The notes beneath the pieces were generated by a model. It made no database searches. It saw only the letters and a program-made list of their open reading frames with translations, and was not told where the DNA came from. From Tillandsia leiboldiana (Eukaryota; Streptophyta; Magnoliopsida; Poales; Bromeliaceae), in assembly GCA_029204045.2 (NCBI GenBank), contig CM055077.1, positions 15,266,584 to 15,330,583 of the forward strand: a stretch of DNA of 64,000 nt, written 5' to 3'. Below, one piece after another: positions 54,823 to 64,000 of this stretch (position 1 is the first letter of the stretch; each line of letters starts with the position of its first letter). The translations under genes and the position numbers were made by a program.

Positions 54823-56985
54823 ATTACGAACCCGACGTGGAACCATACCCAAATATTAATCCAGCCGCATACTCCGGAGTGGCAATCAAGGGGAGCGACC
54901 CGCTAGAGAAAAGTAACCAGATCGAGTATGTAGCAGGCAAAAGTCAACTCATGACCAAATGAAAGACTCTATCTACTAATGTAATCCCGGTCGAAACCAA
55001 TGCATAACCACTACTCGGTCCAATCGCCCAAAATCCGCAGTTAGCGAACAACTCACGTGTCCATCAATCCGGCGTTATCCCACCCCGACTCGAGAGCCAC
55101 AACTACCCTAACCCATTCTCAAAGTCCCGAGTAAGCAAGAACCAAAGATAAGAAACATACAAGTTTTCTCCTATATTTGATTCCAATATAGATAGTGTAA
55201 ACATGAAAGAAATGGTCAATCTAGATGTCCATACAAGCATGTAATAGTCATCAACAAGATAGGTTTAATTCACAACAAGAACAATAGGTTTAAGCATGAT
55301 TTGAGCGAGTAGAGGAAACGAGGGTCACAATCCATCATGCTAAAAATGGGCGAAGCAAGCAAGCATGCAGCAGTTTCGATGTGCTCCAAAAACCCACCTG
55401 AAAAACATGTTGATCCGGAGTCCGATCGAGCTGAAATTTGGCGTTCACGCTCCTCAGGCTCCTACCGTTCCAACGAGTCCAAAAACTCCCAAAGATCCCT
55501 GTCGGATTGAGCAGTAATGCAAAAATACTAGCCTCAGCCCAGAAATTCCAACAAACAACATATGCTAGAAAAGATGTAAAATCTGTAATAAATACCTCAA
55601 TAGGATGATCCAAAATTGATTCCTAAGTTCCTCTCCAACTTACGAACACTCAAGAATCCTTGGAACACTATCCTCAAGTCCAAAAATCCAATAAATGCCT
55701 TAACCTCTTGGCGTTGTCCAGAATCTGCACTAAATTCAGCAAGCAGAATTCTTCAAGATGTAGAGTCCAAATCCATCACAACCACGAGATGAAACCACAA
55801 AGAAAGATACTCACCAAACTCTTAAGGATATAATCAAGATCCTTAATCATCATAAAAATCTCATAAGTGCCACGAAATAGCATCTAAAAGTGAAACAATG
55901 CTCAAGGTTGCCCAAAATCCTGTGTGCAATATTCTAGTTCATTGAGTCAAAAGGAAACTAACTTTCACCAATAATATACCTTCAAAATTCTTGAAATAAG
56001 ATGCTCACTTGTTCTTCAAGAAGCCAAAGTATCCCCAAGCACTTTAATTCTTATGTCCATAAGGAAAAAATGAAGAAAACCCATGGAAAACCAACTTTTG
56101 TCCAGAAAATCTATCATAAACACGAGAGGCTAAAAAAAAGCTTAAAATACCTGTTAAAAAGCTGAAATGAAGGACTTTCACCAATACCAAACTTCGAGCT
56201 CTGCCAAATATGAAGCTCCCTCCAAATTTCAGGTCCAAACTCCTCTTCTAGAGTCCAGGGGAAGCTAAAGAAGAAAGGTCGACGATGCTGCCAGCAACTA
56301 CAGGAAAGCTCCAATGTCACCAATGGAGGAAGAAGAAAGAGAAGAGAGCTTCCAACCATCTCCAAAACTTGCAACAACGGTGGAGACAGCAAAGGGGTTC
56401 CCCTGTGGTCGCAATGGGTCTATTTTATAGGCCAAATAGTGGAGTAAGTTGCTCCCTCGGACCACAATAAAATTACAAACCCACAACTAAAATCCAACTT
56501 TCGGGTGCCCGAAAATAGTAGGAGCGCCCGAATCTCCTACGCCCGAAATCCACTTGCCATGCGTCACCACCGGGAAGCGCCCGAAACCGCCCGCGCTCTC
56601 CCTCGCGCGCGCCACGTGTCTCCACCAGACGGCGCGCGCCGAGGGGCCCCCGCGCGCCACGCATCCCTCCACGCGATGCGTCCGGCTCTACATGCGCCAC
56701 GTGTCCCCCCGAGTTGACCCACTTAGTCAACGGCCTAGCTTCCCACTTGGTCAACGGCCTAGCTTGCATTCGGGCGCCCGAATTCTCAGCTTAGGCGCCC
56801 GAATTCTGAGCTTAGGCGCCCGAATCCTCCAAAAACACACAAAAAAAAGTGTTTTTGTCCAGAATTTTGCGCTAAGTCCGTTTTTCACGTCCATTTTGCG
56901 CGCAAACGTCACCGACACTCTAAAAAGGTGTCATCAAGCCGCTGACCACCAGGCCAAACTACCAACCGGGATTTGGGTCTCCACA
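54823..56985 (-). mobile_element. Ty3/gypsy LTR F, 3' truncated
   Basis: Read on the minus strand the LTR opens TGTGGAGACCC at 56985. It has a GC-rich U3 with CACGTG words, GCGCCCGAATT repeats and a TATAAAATAG box near 56431. At its other end a segment near 54860-54905 (CTCCGGAGTGGC, GGGGAGCGACCC) matches the 3' third of the LTR A family. It is truncated at the Copia junction and no stem-loop module was found in it. Open frames here are not supported. Confidence 0.75.
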
Positions 56986-57632
56986 ATAGAGTTTGTTTGT
57001 TCTATTGTGTTTTGGTTGGAGAGATGATGAAGGAAAAAAAGAATATAGTACATTGAATTCAAGATATATTGTCACGCCCCAGGGTCGAAACTGCGACCCG
57101 AGCTCGCCAACAGATCCGCCGCCCATACGGGATGCCCGAGCTCGCCACGCATCCCTCCACGCGATGCGTCCGGCTCTACATGCGCCACGTGTCCCCCCGA
57201 GTTGACCCACTTAGTCAACGGCCTAGCTTCCCACTTGGTCAACGGCCTAGCTTGCATTCGGGCGCCCGAATTCTCAGCTTAGGCGCCCGAATTCTGAGCT
57301 TAGGCGCCCGAATCCTCCAAAAACACACAAAAAAAAGTGTTTTTGTCCAGAATTTTGCGCTAAGTCCGTTTTTCACGTCCATTTTGCGCGCAAACGTCAC
57401 CGACACTCTAAAAAGGTGTCATCAAGCCGCTGACCACCAGGCCAAACTACCAACCGGGATTTGGGTCTCCACAATAGAGTTTGTTTGTTCTATTGTGTTT
57501 TGGTTGGAGAGATGATGAAGGAAAGAAAGAATATAGTACATTGAATTCAAGATATATTGTCACGCCCCAGGGTCGAAACTGCGACCCGAGCTCGCCAACA
57601 GATCCGCCGCCCATACGGGATGCCCCGCATAG
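56656..57632. repeat. 488-bp tandem duplication spanning an LTR-host-LTR junction
   Basis: Two copies (about 56656-57143 and 57144-57631) each contain the U3 start of LTR F, about 85 bp of flank (ATAGAGTTTGTTTGTTC...) and the first bases of LTR E. They differ at only one or a few positions (for example GGAAAAAAAG against GGAAAGAAAG), so the duplication is recent. Confidence 0.88.
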
Positions 57633-58171
57633 GCGAAGTGTCTAACCTGCAAAAGACAAAACTAACAGTTATACAAATATCAGAGTGAGGAAAGTAAACT
57701 GCAGAAATAAAAGATACAACTCCAAATATACATGTCAAGTCCTCACAATACATAAGTCTCTCGAAATAAAACTCTCAAAAGTAAAATATATAATAATCTA
57801 ACTGACTGTACTATAAATCTCCAGAAAGAGGGAGGGTATCGCTACTCTCCAAGGACAGGAAGGGATCTAGCTCGCGACTCCCTTACCTCGATCAGTAGAA
57901 GCAGCAACTAGAGTAGGAACTAAGGTAGATGCCTCTGGAAAAAGTCACCACAGCGGGTATGAGAACTACATCAAACAGTAGTTCTCAATAGGTACCGTCT
58001 CCAAGACCAACAGTCTGCCCACTAAGTCTATTAGAGGCATAAGATAACAATGCAGTATAACTAAAAATAAAAAGCTAGAAATAACTCTACAGCTACTATG
58101 CCTCTATCTATCATGCTCAAGGAGGGATACAGATGATAAAAATGAATCTACTCTATCTCAGTAAGCTCGAT

Positions 58172-58205
58172 CAACCCAATCAAACAAGAACAGGTTGCAG
58201 GCTCA
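58172..58205 (-). repeat. Conserved-loop module core, copy 11 (stem altered)
   Basis: ATCAAACAAGAACA at 58179-58192 is the core on the minus strand. CAACC (58172) and GGTTG can pair tightly around it, but the standard outer stem is not evident. Confidence 0.45.
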
Positions 58206-58797
58206 ACCTTTCGAAGTTCTCGACCCCTTACAGTCGGAGAAATCAACTCCTCCACGGGTAAAAACATCCGGAGGCAACTAATCAAAGTCCACTAACACAC
58301 GACTAACACACTGGCTGGAGATACTCCACAGCCGGGGCCACCGTCAATCCAACAGATCCCAGAACACAACACCCAGACCACTAACCAGAGTCTATCCTGC
58401 ATCCTATACTAGCCCAATCACTCGGCCACTCCCCGGGGCGAGGATGACAACACAGTACAGGGAAAAGCTAATCAGCAAAGAGTCTAGAGTATAAATATAT
58501 ATAACCCTTGTTAAGAGTTTTCTAGGGTCCAAGGCTCAACATGCATCATATGGCGGGGGTGCTAGTCAAATGTTCTAAAAAATGTTACATACACCGATCA
58601 CTATTCGGCCTCAAAGGCACGAATATAGGGGGAGTCCCTCGAACCCAGATCGGGGTTTTATAAAAAGGATGACATTTATTCCAAAAACCCTGCTTACTCA
58701 AGCTAGTTATTTTATTAGAAAATCACCTTTGTTTAAAGAAACTCATTTTTATAAGCTTTTAGATTTCAGGAAACCAATTTGAAATAAGTTTTATTTT

Positions 58798-58870
58798 CCA
58801 AACCTCGAAAGGTCTAGTGTCTTCACCTTAATCAAACAAGAACAGGTTCCGGCGACCTTTCGCAATTTGG
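58798..58870 (-). repeat. Conserved-loop stem-loop module, copy 12
   Basis: CGAAAGGTC (58806-58814) pairs perfectly with GACCTTTCG (58854-58862), and the outer arm CCAAA pairs with TTTGG. The core is at 58831-58844. The stem sequence differs from LTR A copies while pairing is kept. Confidence 0.7.
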
Positions 58871-60242
58871 AAAGAACACATTAGTTTACCGAAAACATGA
58901 ATGTATAAAAATGTCCTGGGTTCGAGGTCTCACCGACATATATCTCTAAACAATCCTATGTTCAGCAAATATAAAGCCAAAAAGGTACAATGTCTATCTC
59001 TAAACAAACACATGTTTAGCAGATAACAAAACATAAGGTGCTAGGTTAAACATGCAATTCCTAGAAAATAGTTGTAGTGGGGAGTCCACCGCTTTTGGAA
59101 GAAATCCAACCCACCTGGAACGTCGCAATTCGATATTCGATCAAGCTGAAACTTGACGTGCACATTCCTCAGTCTCTCAGGATCCCAACGCAACAAAAAT
59201 CATCCAGAAACTCCTTCCGGATGATCGGCGACGATCAAAACTCTAAGCGCTGTCCAAGCTGCCCCAAGCAAAATCAGCACGCGCGTCAACGGAGTGTAGC
59301 AGCCAATCCATACATAATTTTCATCCGGGACCAAAAGGAAAGATGCTCACCTTGATCGTAAGTGCTCCAACTTTTACATTCTCCGAGAAACACCAAACTC
59401 CCCGCGAAAACTGAAACACAAGCCGAACACCGCGAAGAGTTTCAATCACAAAATCCAGCACCTCGGTCCTGTCGTAGAGCTCCAAAAACAGGAAATGTTC
59501 ATCTTCGAAATGCCTTCAAAAATTCCAAGGAAGGGTACGGCTGCGTTCCTCCCGAAGTCTAGATGGAGATCGAGACCTTAAACTTCCAAATCCGTTGACA
59601 AATAGCCAAGAAAATGCACAAATACTCCCCGCTGTCTAGAAAATGCTACAGTACATAAGGGGTCCAAAGATGCTCCAAAAAAACCCCATAAAAAAAAGCC
59701 AAAATGGAGAGGAGTGGTAAATACCAAAGTCGAAGGCCTACCTCTCATGAAGCACTCCTGAAATTTTCAGCTAAAAACTCCTAGGGGTTAGCTCGGGGGA
59801 GTCCGTGGATGAAACGTCGACGAAAAAGACAGCAGTCGAAGGAACGTTGAAGCTCGCGGAGTCGGGGAAGAAGATAATGAAACGGTCTTCAAAATCCGCC
59901 AAAAGCCCTTAGAAGCGAAGAGGACTCGATGAACTTGCTCTTAGTCGAAAGAGGCCAAGGTGCAATTCCCAAAAAAATCCAAAAAGAAGAAGAGAGGGGC
60001 CTATTTATAGAAAATCCAAAAAAAACCAACTTTCGGGTTCAAGGGCCCTCTTCCGGGCGCCCGAATCCCACATTTGGGCGCCCGAAACTTGCCAAAAACA
60101 CAATTTTATGCATTTTTTATCCGTTTTTTGCACTGAGTTCGTTTCTCACGTCCGTTTGACGCGCAACGCACTCGATACACCAGAGATAGGTGTTTACATG
60201 CCGCTAACCACGTAGCCTATCCCAGGGTTTCGGGTCACCACA

Positions 60243-61219
60243 TATATAATCAAGTAAAAGAAGTAGAAGAAGAAATATAGAAGTAGAAGAAGCAGCAGTA
60301 ATAGTATTTTAAATTAGAAATTAAAAGGCTCAGCTCAACTCTCTCATAAGCATGCATTGTGTACAGACCACCAACATATCTCCTTGTGTTGTTCGACAAC
60401 ATTTTGGTGGTCATACTTTGCACTATATATTATTCATGGCTTCCAGTTTGTATGTCTTGAATACAACAAAGGAAACGGCTAGGAGAGATTAGGAAAAGGT
60501 GATTGAAATTGTTTCCGCCATCGAAAACATATCTTGCAACATTGATATTGAGGGAATTGATGTGACACCAATAATATTTTTGAGTATATTAAAACACGGT
60601 CTATAATCAAAGATAAAAAACAAAAATATGAATGTAAAAGTTTTTTTAGAAAGTCAAGATAATATTTAATGATTATGCTGAATTTTAATAATTAGTCAAT
60701 AAAAAAAGATTGATACAAATCAACAAATATAATAAATGAATAGTAGGTTGCAAACCACAAATCAAATCAAAAACTTTAATAAGAACAAAAAAAATTAAGG
60801 CTTACATTCTTACATCATTAGACTCTTTTTTCCTTTAATCCTAATCAATACATTAAAGATTTGATGGCTGCAGTAGTTGCCAAATCGTGTTACATTCTTA
60901 CATCATTAGACTCTTTTTTCCTTTAATCCTAATCAATACATTAAAGATTTGATGGCCGCAGTAGTTGCCTATATGGCCGTCCAAGCTACCTTGCCATTTA
61001 AACCTTAATATTGATCTTGAAATAGGTAGAAGAGAGGAGAAGGGCCTCTGTTCAAGATTGTCTCATAAATTTATAAAAGTTATTTTCTTTTTCGATCTTT
61101 TGAAGGAAAAATGATGGGTTATTGATCATCATCATCGCCTATTAAACCACCAGCATGTCTCCTCAATTGTGTTGACTTAATTTATTAGAGCATGACATAA
61201 TTAGAACTTTGGCAATATT
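60243..61219. other. AT-rich spacer with an 88-bp tandem duplication
   Basis: There is no gene. Units starting TTACATTCTTACATCATTAG lie at 60802 and 60890 and differ by about one base in the shared part. Confidence 0.7.
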
Positions 61220-61386
61220 AGGGCTTTTTTTGAAAATGACCCTATGAAAATTTAAAATTTTAAAAATGGCCCTGCAAAATTTAAATTTATAAAAATGGCC
61301 CTCTTTCTGCCACGTCAGACGCCACGTCAGCCGGGTCCGCCACGTCAGCGAGCCACAGCCGCGGGTGCGCCCGGTGCGCTGTAGTG

Positions 61387-61469
61387 AAACACGCAGGCTC
61401 TACCTGCGTGTTTTAAACACGCAGGCCTAGCCTGCGTGTTTAGAATACGCAGGCTCAGCCTGCGTGTTT
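61387..61469 (+). repeat. Three terminal hairpins, stem 11 bp and loop 5 nt
   Basis: AAACACGCAGG-CTCTA-CCTGCGTGTTT (61387-61413), the same stem with loop CCTAG (61415-61441), and GAATACGCAGG-CTCAG-CCTGCGTGTTT (61443-61469). Period 28 bp. Confidence 0.88.
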
Positions 61470-61522
61470 CATTTGCCCTAAATCCCCGCCCGACCGACCC
61501 CTTCTTCCTCCAACCTATTTCG

Positions 61523-61531
61523 ATCTCTCTC

Positions 61532-61585
<54 letters not shown>
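61523..61585. repeat. (CT)n microsatellite
   Basis: About 30 CT units with one interruption. Confidence 0.95.
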
Positions 61586-61588
<3 letters not shown>

Positions 61589-61848
61589 CCCGTGCAGCAG
61601 ACGCCGCCGCCGACGCCGCCGCCGCCGCAGACGCCGGTCATCTTCGTCATCTTCGTCATCTTTTTTTTTTTAATGTAATGAGCCTGCCCTCTCTTTTCTT
61701 TTCTGTTTGTATTCAAAGATATAGGTTCCCTATAGTTCAGGTATGACCTGTATGTTCACCACTAAATATTATCAAATGATTGATAGGGTCTATTATCAAA
61801 TGTTTCAGTTTATGTTCCTACCTATTATCCGGATATACCCTATCAAAT

Positions 61849-62323
61849 TCTATTGAGTCTGAGTCATAATGATCATTTATCAAAGAATGACTCTGGTTAT
61901 CAAATGATTGAACAACCGGGATCAATTTACTTACGATACTTAGTTGACATTCATAAAAAGTATCTAATGAATTATGAGTTCAATAGATCCTGTTTAGCAG
62001 AAAGACGGATATTCCTTGCTCATTATCAGACAATCACTTATTCACAAACCTCGTGTGGGGCTAATAGTTTTCATTTCCCATCTCATGGAAAACCCTTTTC
62101 GCTCCGCTTAGCCCTATCCCCTTCTAGGGGTATTTTAGTGATAGGTTCTATAGGAACTGGACGATCCTATTTGGTCAAATACCTAGCGACAAACTCCTAT
62201 GTTCCTTTCATTACGGTATTTCCGAACAAGTTCCTGGATGACAAGCCTAAAGGTTATCTTATTGATGATATCGATATTGATGATAGTGACGATATCGATA
62301 TTGATGATAGTGACGATATTGAT
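61849..62323 (+). pseudogene. ycf2: Plastid ycf2 fragment inserted in nuclear MULE (NUPT)
   Basis: The translated stretch LSHNDHLSKNDSGYQMIEQP, then YLRYLVDIHKKYLMNYEFN, then GILVIGSIGTGRSYLVKYLA, then KGYLIDDIDIDDSDDIDID is the AAA-ATPase-like part of plastid Ycf2 with its P-loop (GSIGTGRS). It covers about 155 codons, with no start or end of the plastid gene. The insert is flanked by direct copies of GTTCCTACCTATTATCCGGA and the following 15 bases (61814-61848 and 62324-62375, the right copy with an internal 17-bp duplication). Confidence 0.9.
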
Positions 62324-62379
62324 GTTCCTACCTATTATCCGGATATACCTATTATCCGGATATACCCTATCAAATCGGT

Positions 62380-62688
62380 CTATAACAGAGTTCTCTTTTC
62401 TTTCTTTTCTACTATTTGGGCAGCACATGTAGATCTATAGTTATGACATGCAAAAATTAGTGTGCTTCCAAATAAAGATAAAGAAGAAAGAACAAAGGAG
62501 TAATTCCAGAAGCAAGTTGAACCAGTACATCTGCAATTAGGACAAATTGTTCTGTAATCTGTCAAAAATGAATAAGAATATATGCCAATAAGAACTGCCA
62601 GAAAGTATCTGTAGATTGAAAGTACTATGCGCTTTTGCACATAACTATCTAAAATAGCCACCAGATTTCCTGCACTTTTGCTCATCAT
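62380..62688 (-). other. Unidentified open frame in the MULE
   Basis: A minus-strand frame reads MSKSAGNLVAILDSYVQKR, a hydrophobic segment (YFLAVLIGIYSYSFL), CPNCRCTGSTC and a second hydrophobic segment. Two CxxC-like pairs and two possible membrane spans are visible. I do not recognise the family. It may be a captured host exon in a Pack-MULE manner, or chance. Confidence 0.3.
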
Positions 62689-62708
62689 AGTGATCTTAAT
62701 TTGTCAGT

Positions 62709-64000
62709 ATGTCTGGTGAATGTGTTCCGTTTTATATTCATTGGGACGGAAACTTAGTCGTGAACAATAATATACCACAATACATTGGTGGCTATAAAGA
62801 ACTGATCGGAATTCACCGCGACATCACATTTCGGGATTTTGAAGCAGAAATATACAAGGTCACTAATTATGATCGAGCGGAGTTCCGTCTACGCATAACA
62901 GTTCGATGTCCAATGGGAGCTAATGAATGGGAATTACTTGACATATCAAGTGATCATGGGATTGTAGGCGTGATGAGTTTTTTCCCATTTCATGGTTGCC
63001 TCAAAGTATACGTAGAGAAGCAAGTGTTGACTACACGTCACCGTCCAACCTCTGTTTACCAAAGAGATCATGTCGATCTTGAACGAATTCGTACATCAAG
63101 GTATGAAAATTTAGGAATTTTCAATTTCAATCTTTGTCCTTTAATAGTATAGGTGCGGAAAATGGATAATTTACATTGTATAAGTCTTGCAGAGCGTCTG
63201 AAGTCCCATATGTGCCAGTGAGTACATCATTACCATATATTACTGTGGATCCATCTTTATTCGGTGGAGTTGATGAGCGGTAAGTGATTATATGATTTAA
63301 TTACATATATTATCTCAATAGATTCGAATAGTTAATCATAAATACCTTTGCAGATCAACTATACATCATAATCTATATGAGGGTCCATCATCTAGCAATC
63401 GACACGTCGCTGATGTAGAGTTGAGAAATATAAATGAAAATGAGGAAGTAATAGAAAGTGATAATGAGCAAATAAATAGCAGTGACGATGAGCATGTAAG
63501 TGAAACTGATATGAACTCAACAGATGATGATAGTGATGGTATCCCACAATCTATTGATGTTGGACATGATGGCGGTTTGAATTCTCTCGCATGCGCCATT
63601 CAAGATGAAGGGATTGAATGGATTGAAAATTCATTTGCAAACAACGATGATGTCGAGGATCCGGTAGAATTTGAAGAATTTGAAGATCACCGACAGTGTT
63701 TTTTACTGGGCAATGAAGTAATTCACCAAACCGTTGTTGATTAAAACATTTATCAAGGTCCTCCGAGTGATGATCAATGGAAAGATCGGGTATATTCTGA
63801 CAAGACGTCCTTGGTGAATGCTTTGGATCGATGGCACATTCTACATAATGTGCAACTGAGAGTTGTTAAATCAAACACAACTAGATATACTGTGAGATGT
63901 TTGGTCAATTCATGCCCATGGAGATTACATGCCTCTCGACCTAAAGGTTCAACACATTTTAAAGTAAAGACTTATGCGGGACCACATACATGCATGATTC
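62709..64000 (+). pseudogene. MuDR-type MULE transposase, N-terminal exons
   Basis: Exons 62709-63100, 63193-63279 and 63354-64000 (continuing past the window) have good GT-AG borders and join in frame. The first exon is an N-terminal domain (PFYIHWDGNLVVNNN, then IGGYKELIGI), shared with the relic at 50428-50710. An acidic linker follows (NENEEVIESDNEQINSSDDE). Next is the transposase DNA-binding region (WHILHNVQLRVVKSNTTRYT, then CLVNSCPWRLHASRPKGS). A TAA at 63742-63744 interrupts the frame just before NIYQGPPSDDQW, so this copy is probably inactive unless that region is spliced out. The DDE domain lies beyond the window. Confidence 0.82.

Larger units (their letters stand above)
57558..60242 (-). 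mobile_element. Solo LTR E (Ty3/gypsy, LTR A related)
   Basis: Read on the minus strand it opens TGTGGTGACCCG and ends CTGGGGCGTGACA (2685 bp), flanked by TATAT at 57553-57557 and 60243-60247. A CTATAAATAG box lies near 60003 and two stem-loop modules are inside. It shares 3' end sequence with LTR A (CGGGTCGCAGTTTCGACC). Confidence 0.85.
61220..64000 (+). mobile_element. MULE with transposase, 5' part (cut by window edge)
   Basis: The left end reads GGGCTTTTTTTGAAAATGAC, followed by repeated TAAAAATGGCCCT and GCCACGTCAG words, three hairpins, a (CT)n run, a plastid insertion and the first exons of a MuDR-type transposase. The right end and target duplication lie beyond the window. Confidence 0.8.

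Noticed and set aside
61853..62440. A functional plastid-type ycf2 gene
   Set aside because: Only an internal part is present, without the start or end of the plastid gene, and it runs into MULE sequence.

Overview
The window is nuclear DNA from a flowering plant. It contains a spliced plant-type RACK1 gene, plant LTR retrotransposon, MULE, hAT and L1-type elements, and a plastid ycf2 fragment. The very GC-rich first RACK1 exon suggests a monocot; the species cannot be fixed from sequence alone. Only one ordinary host gene is recognisable (RACK1, minus strand, about 33.26-37.53 kb). Nearly everything else is transposon sequence, much of it nested.

Layout. 1-14936 is a tandem Ty3/gypsy array of LTR, internal relic, LTR, internal relic, LTR, with LTRs of about 3.9-4.1 kb. 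It interrupts a minus-strand gypsy element (LTR 15247-17383), which in turn interrupts a plus-strand gag-protease relic (17392-18832). 18833-30335 is a decayed MULE carrying a broken MAIN-like (plant mobile domain, PMD) gene. Two solo LTRs split that MULE, each with a perfect 5-bp target duplication (ACTGC and TGTGA). 30336-32556 holds four tandem hAT transposase C-terminal fragments, the first three each preceded by a MULE-end-like segment. RACK1 follows, with a 3.3-kb intron holding a Copia fragment and with a duplicated last exon. A fold-back MITE (38518-38675), an L1 element with long open ORF1 and ORF2 (39059-45108) and a second MITE (46053-46494) come next.

47041-52319 is a complete MULE with 9-bp target duplications, long terminal inverted repeats built from short hairpins, and an apparently intact eight-exon PMD gene. 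52448-54822 is a Copia fragment whose LTR contains a complete 466-bp TRIM element. 54823-60242 holds two more gypsy LTRs and a recent 488-bp tandem duplication. From 61220 to the window end is the 5' part of a MULE with a MuDR-type transposase, a plastid ycf2 insertion and a second array of terminal hairpins.

Two cross-cutting signals stand out. The first is a stem-loop of about 60-100 nt with a nearly invariant loop (TGTTCTTGTTTGAT) and changing but complementary stems, seen 12 times in at least three gypsy LTR families. The second is a shared architecture of the two MULE ends: short hairpins with 10-11 bp stems and 5-nt variable loops, although the stem sequences of the two families are unrelated.
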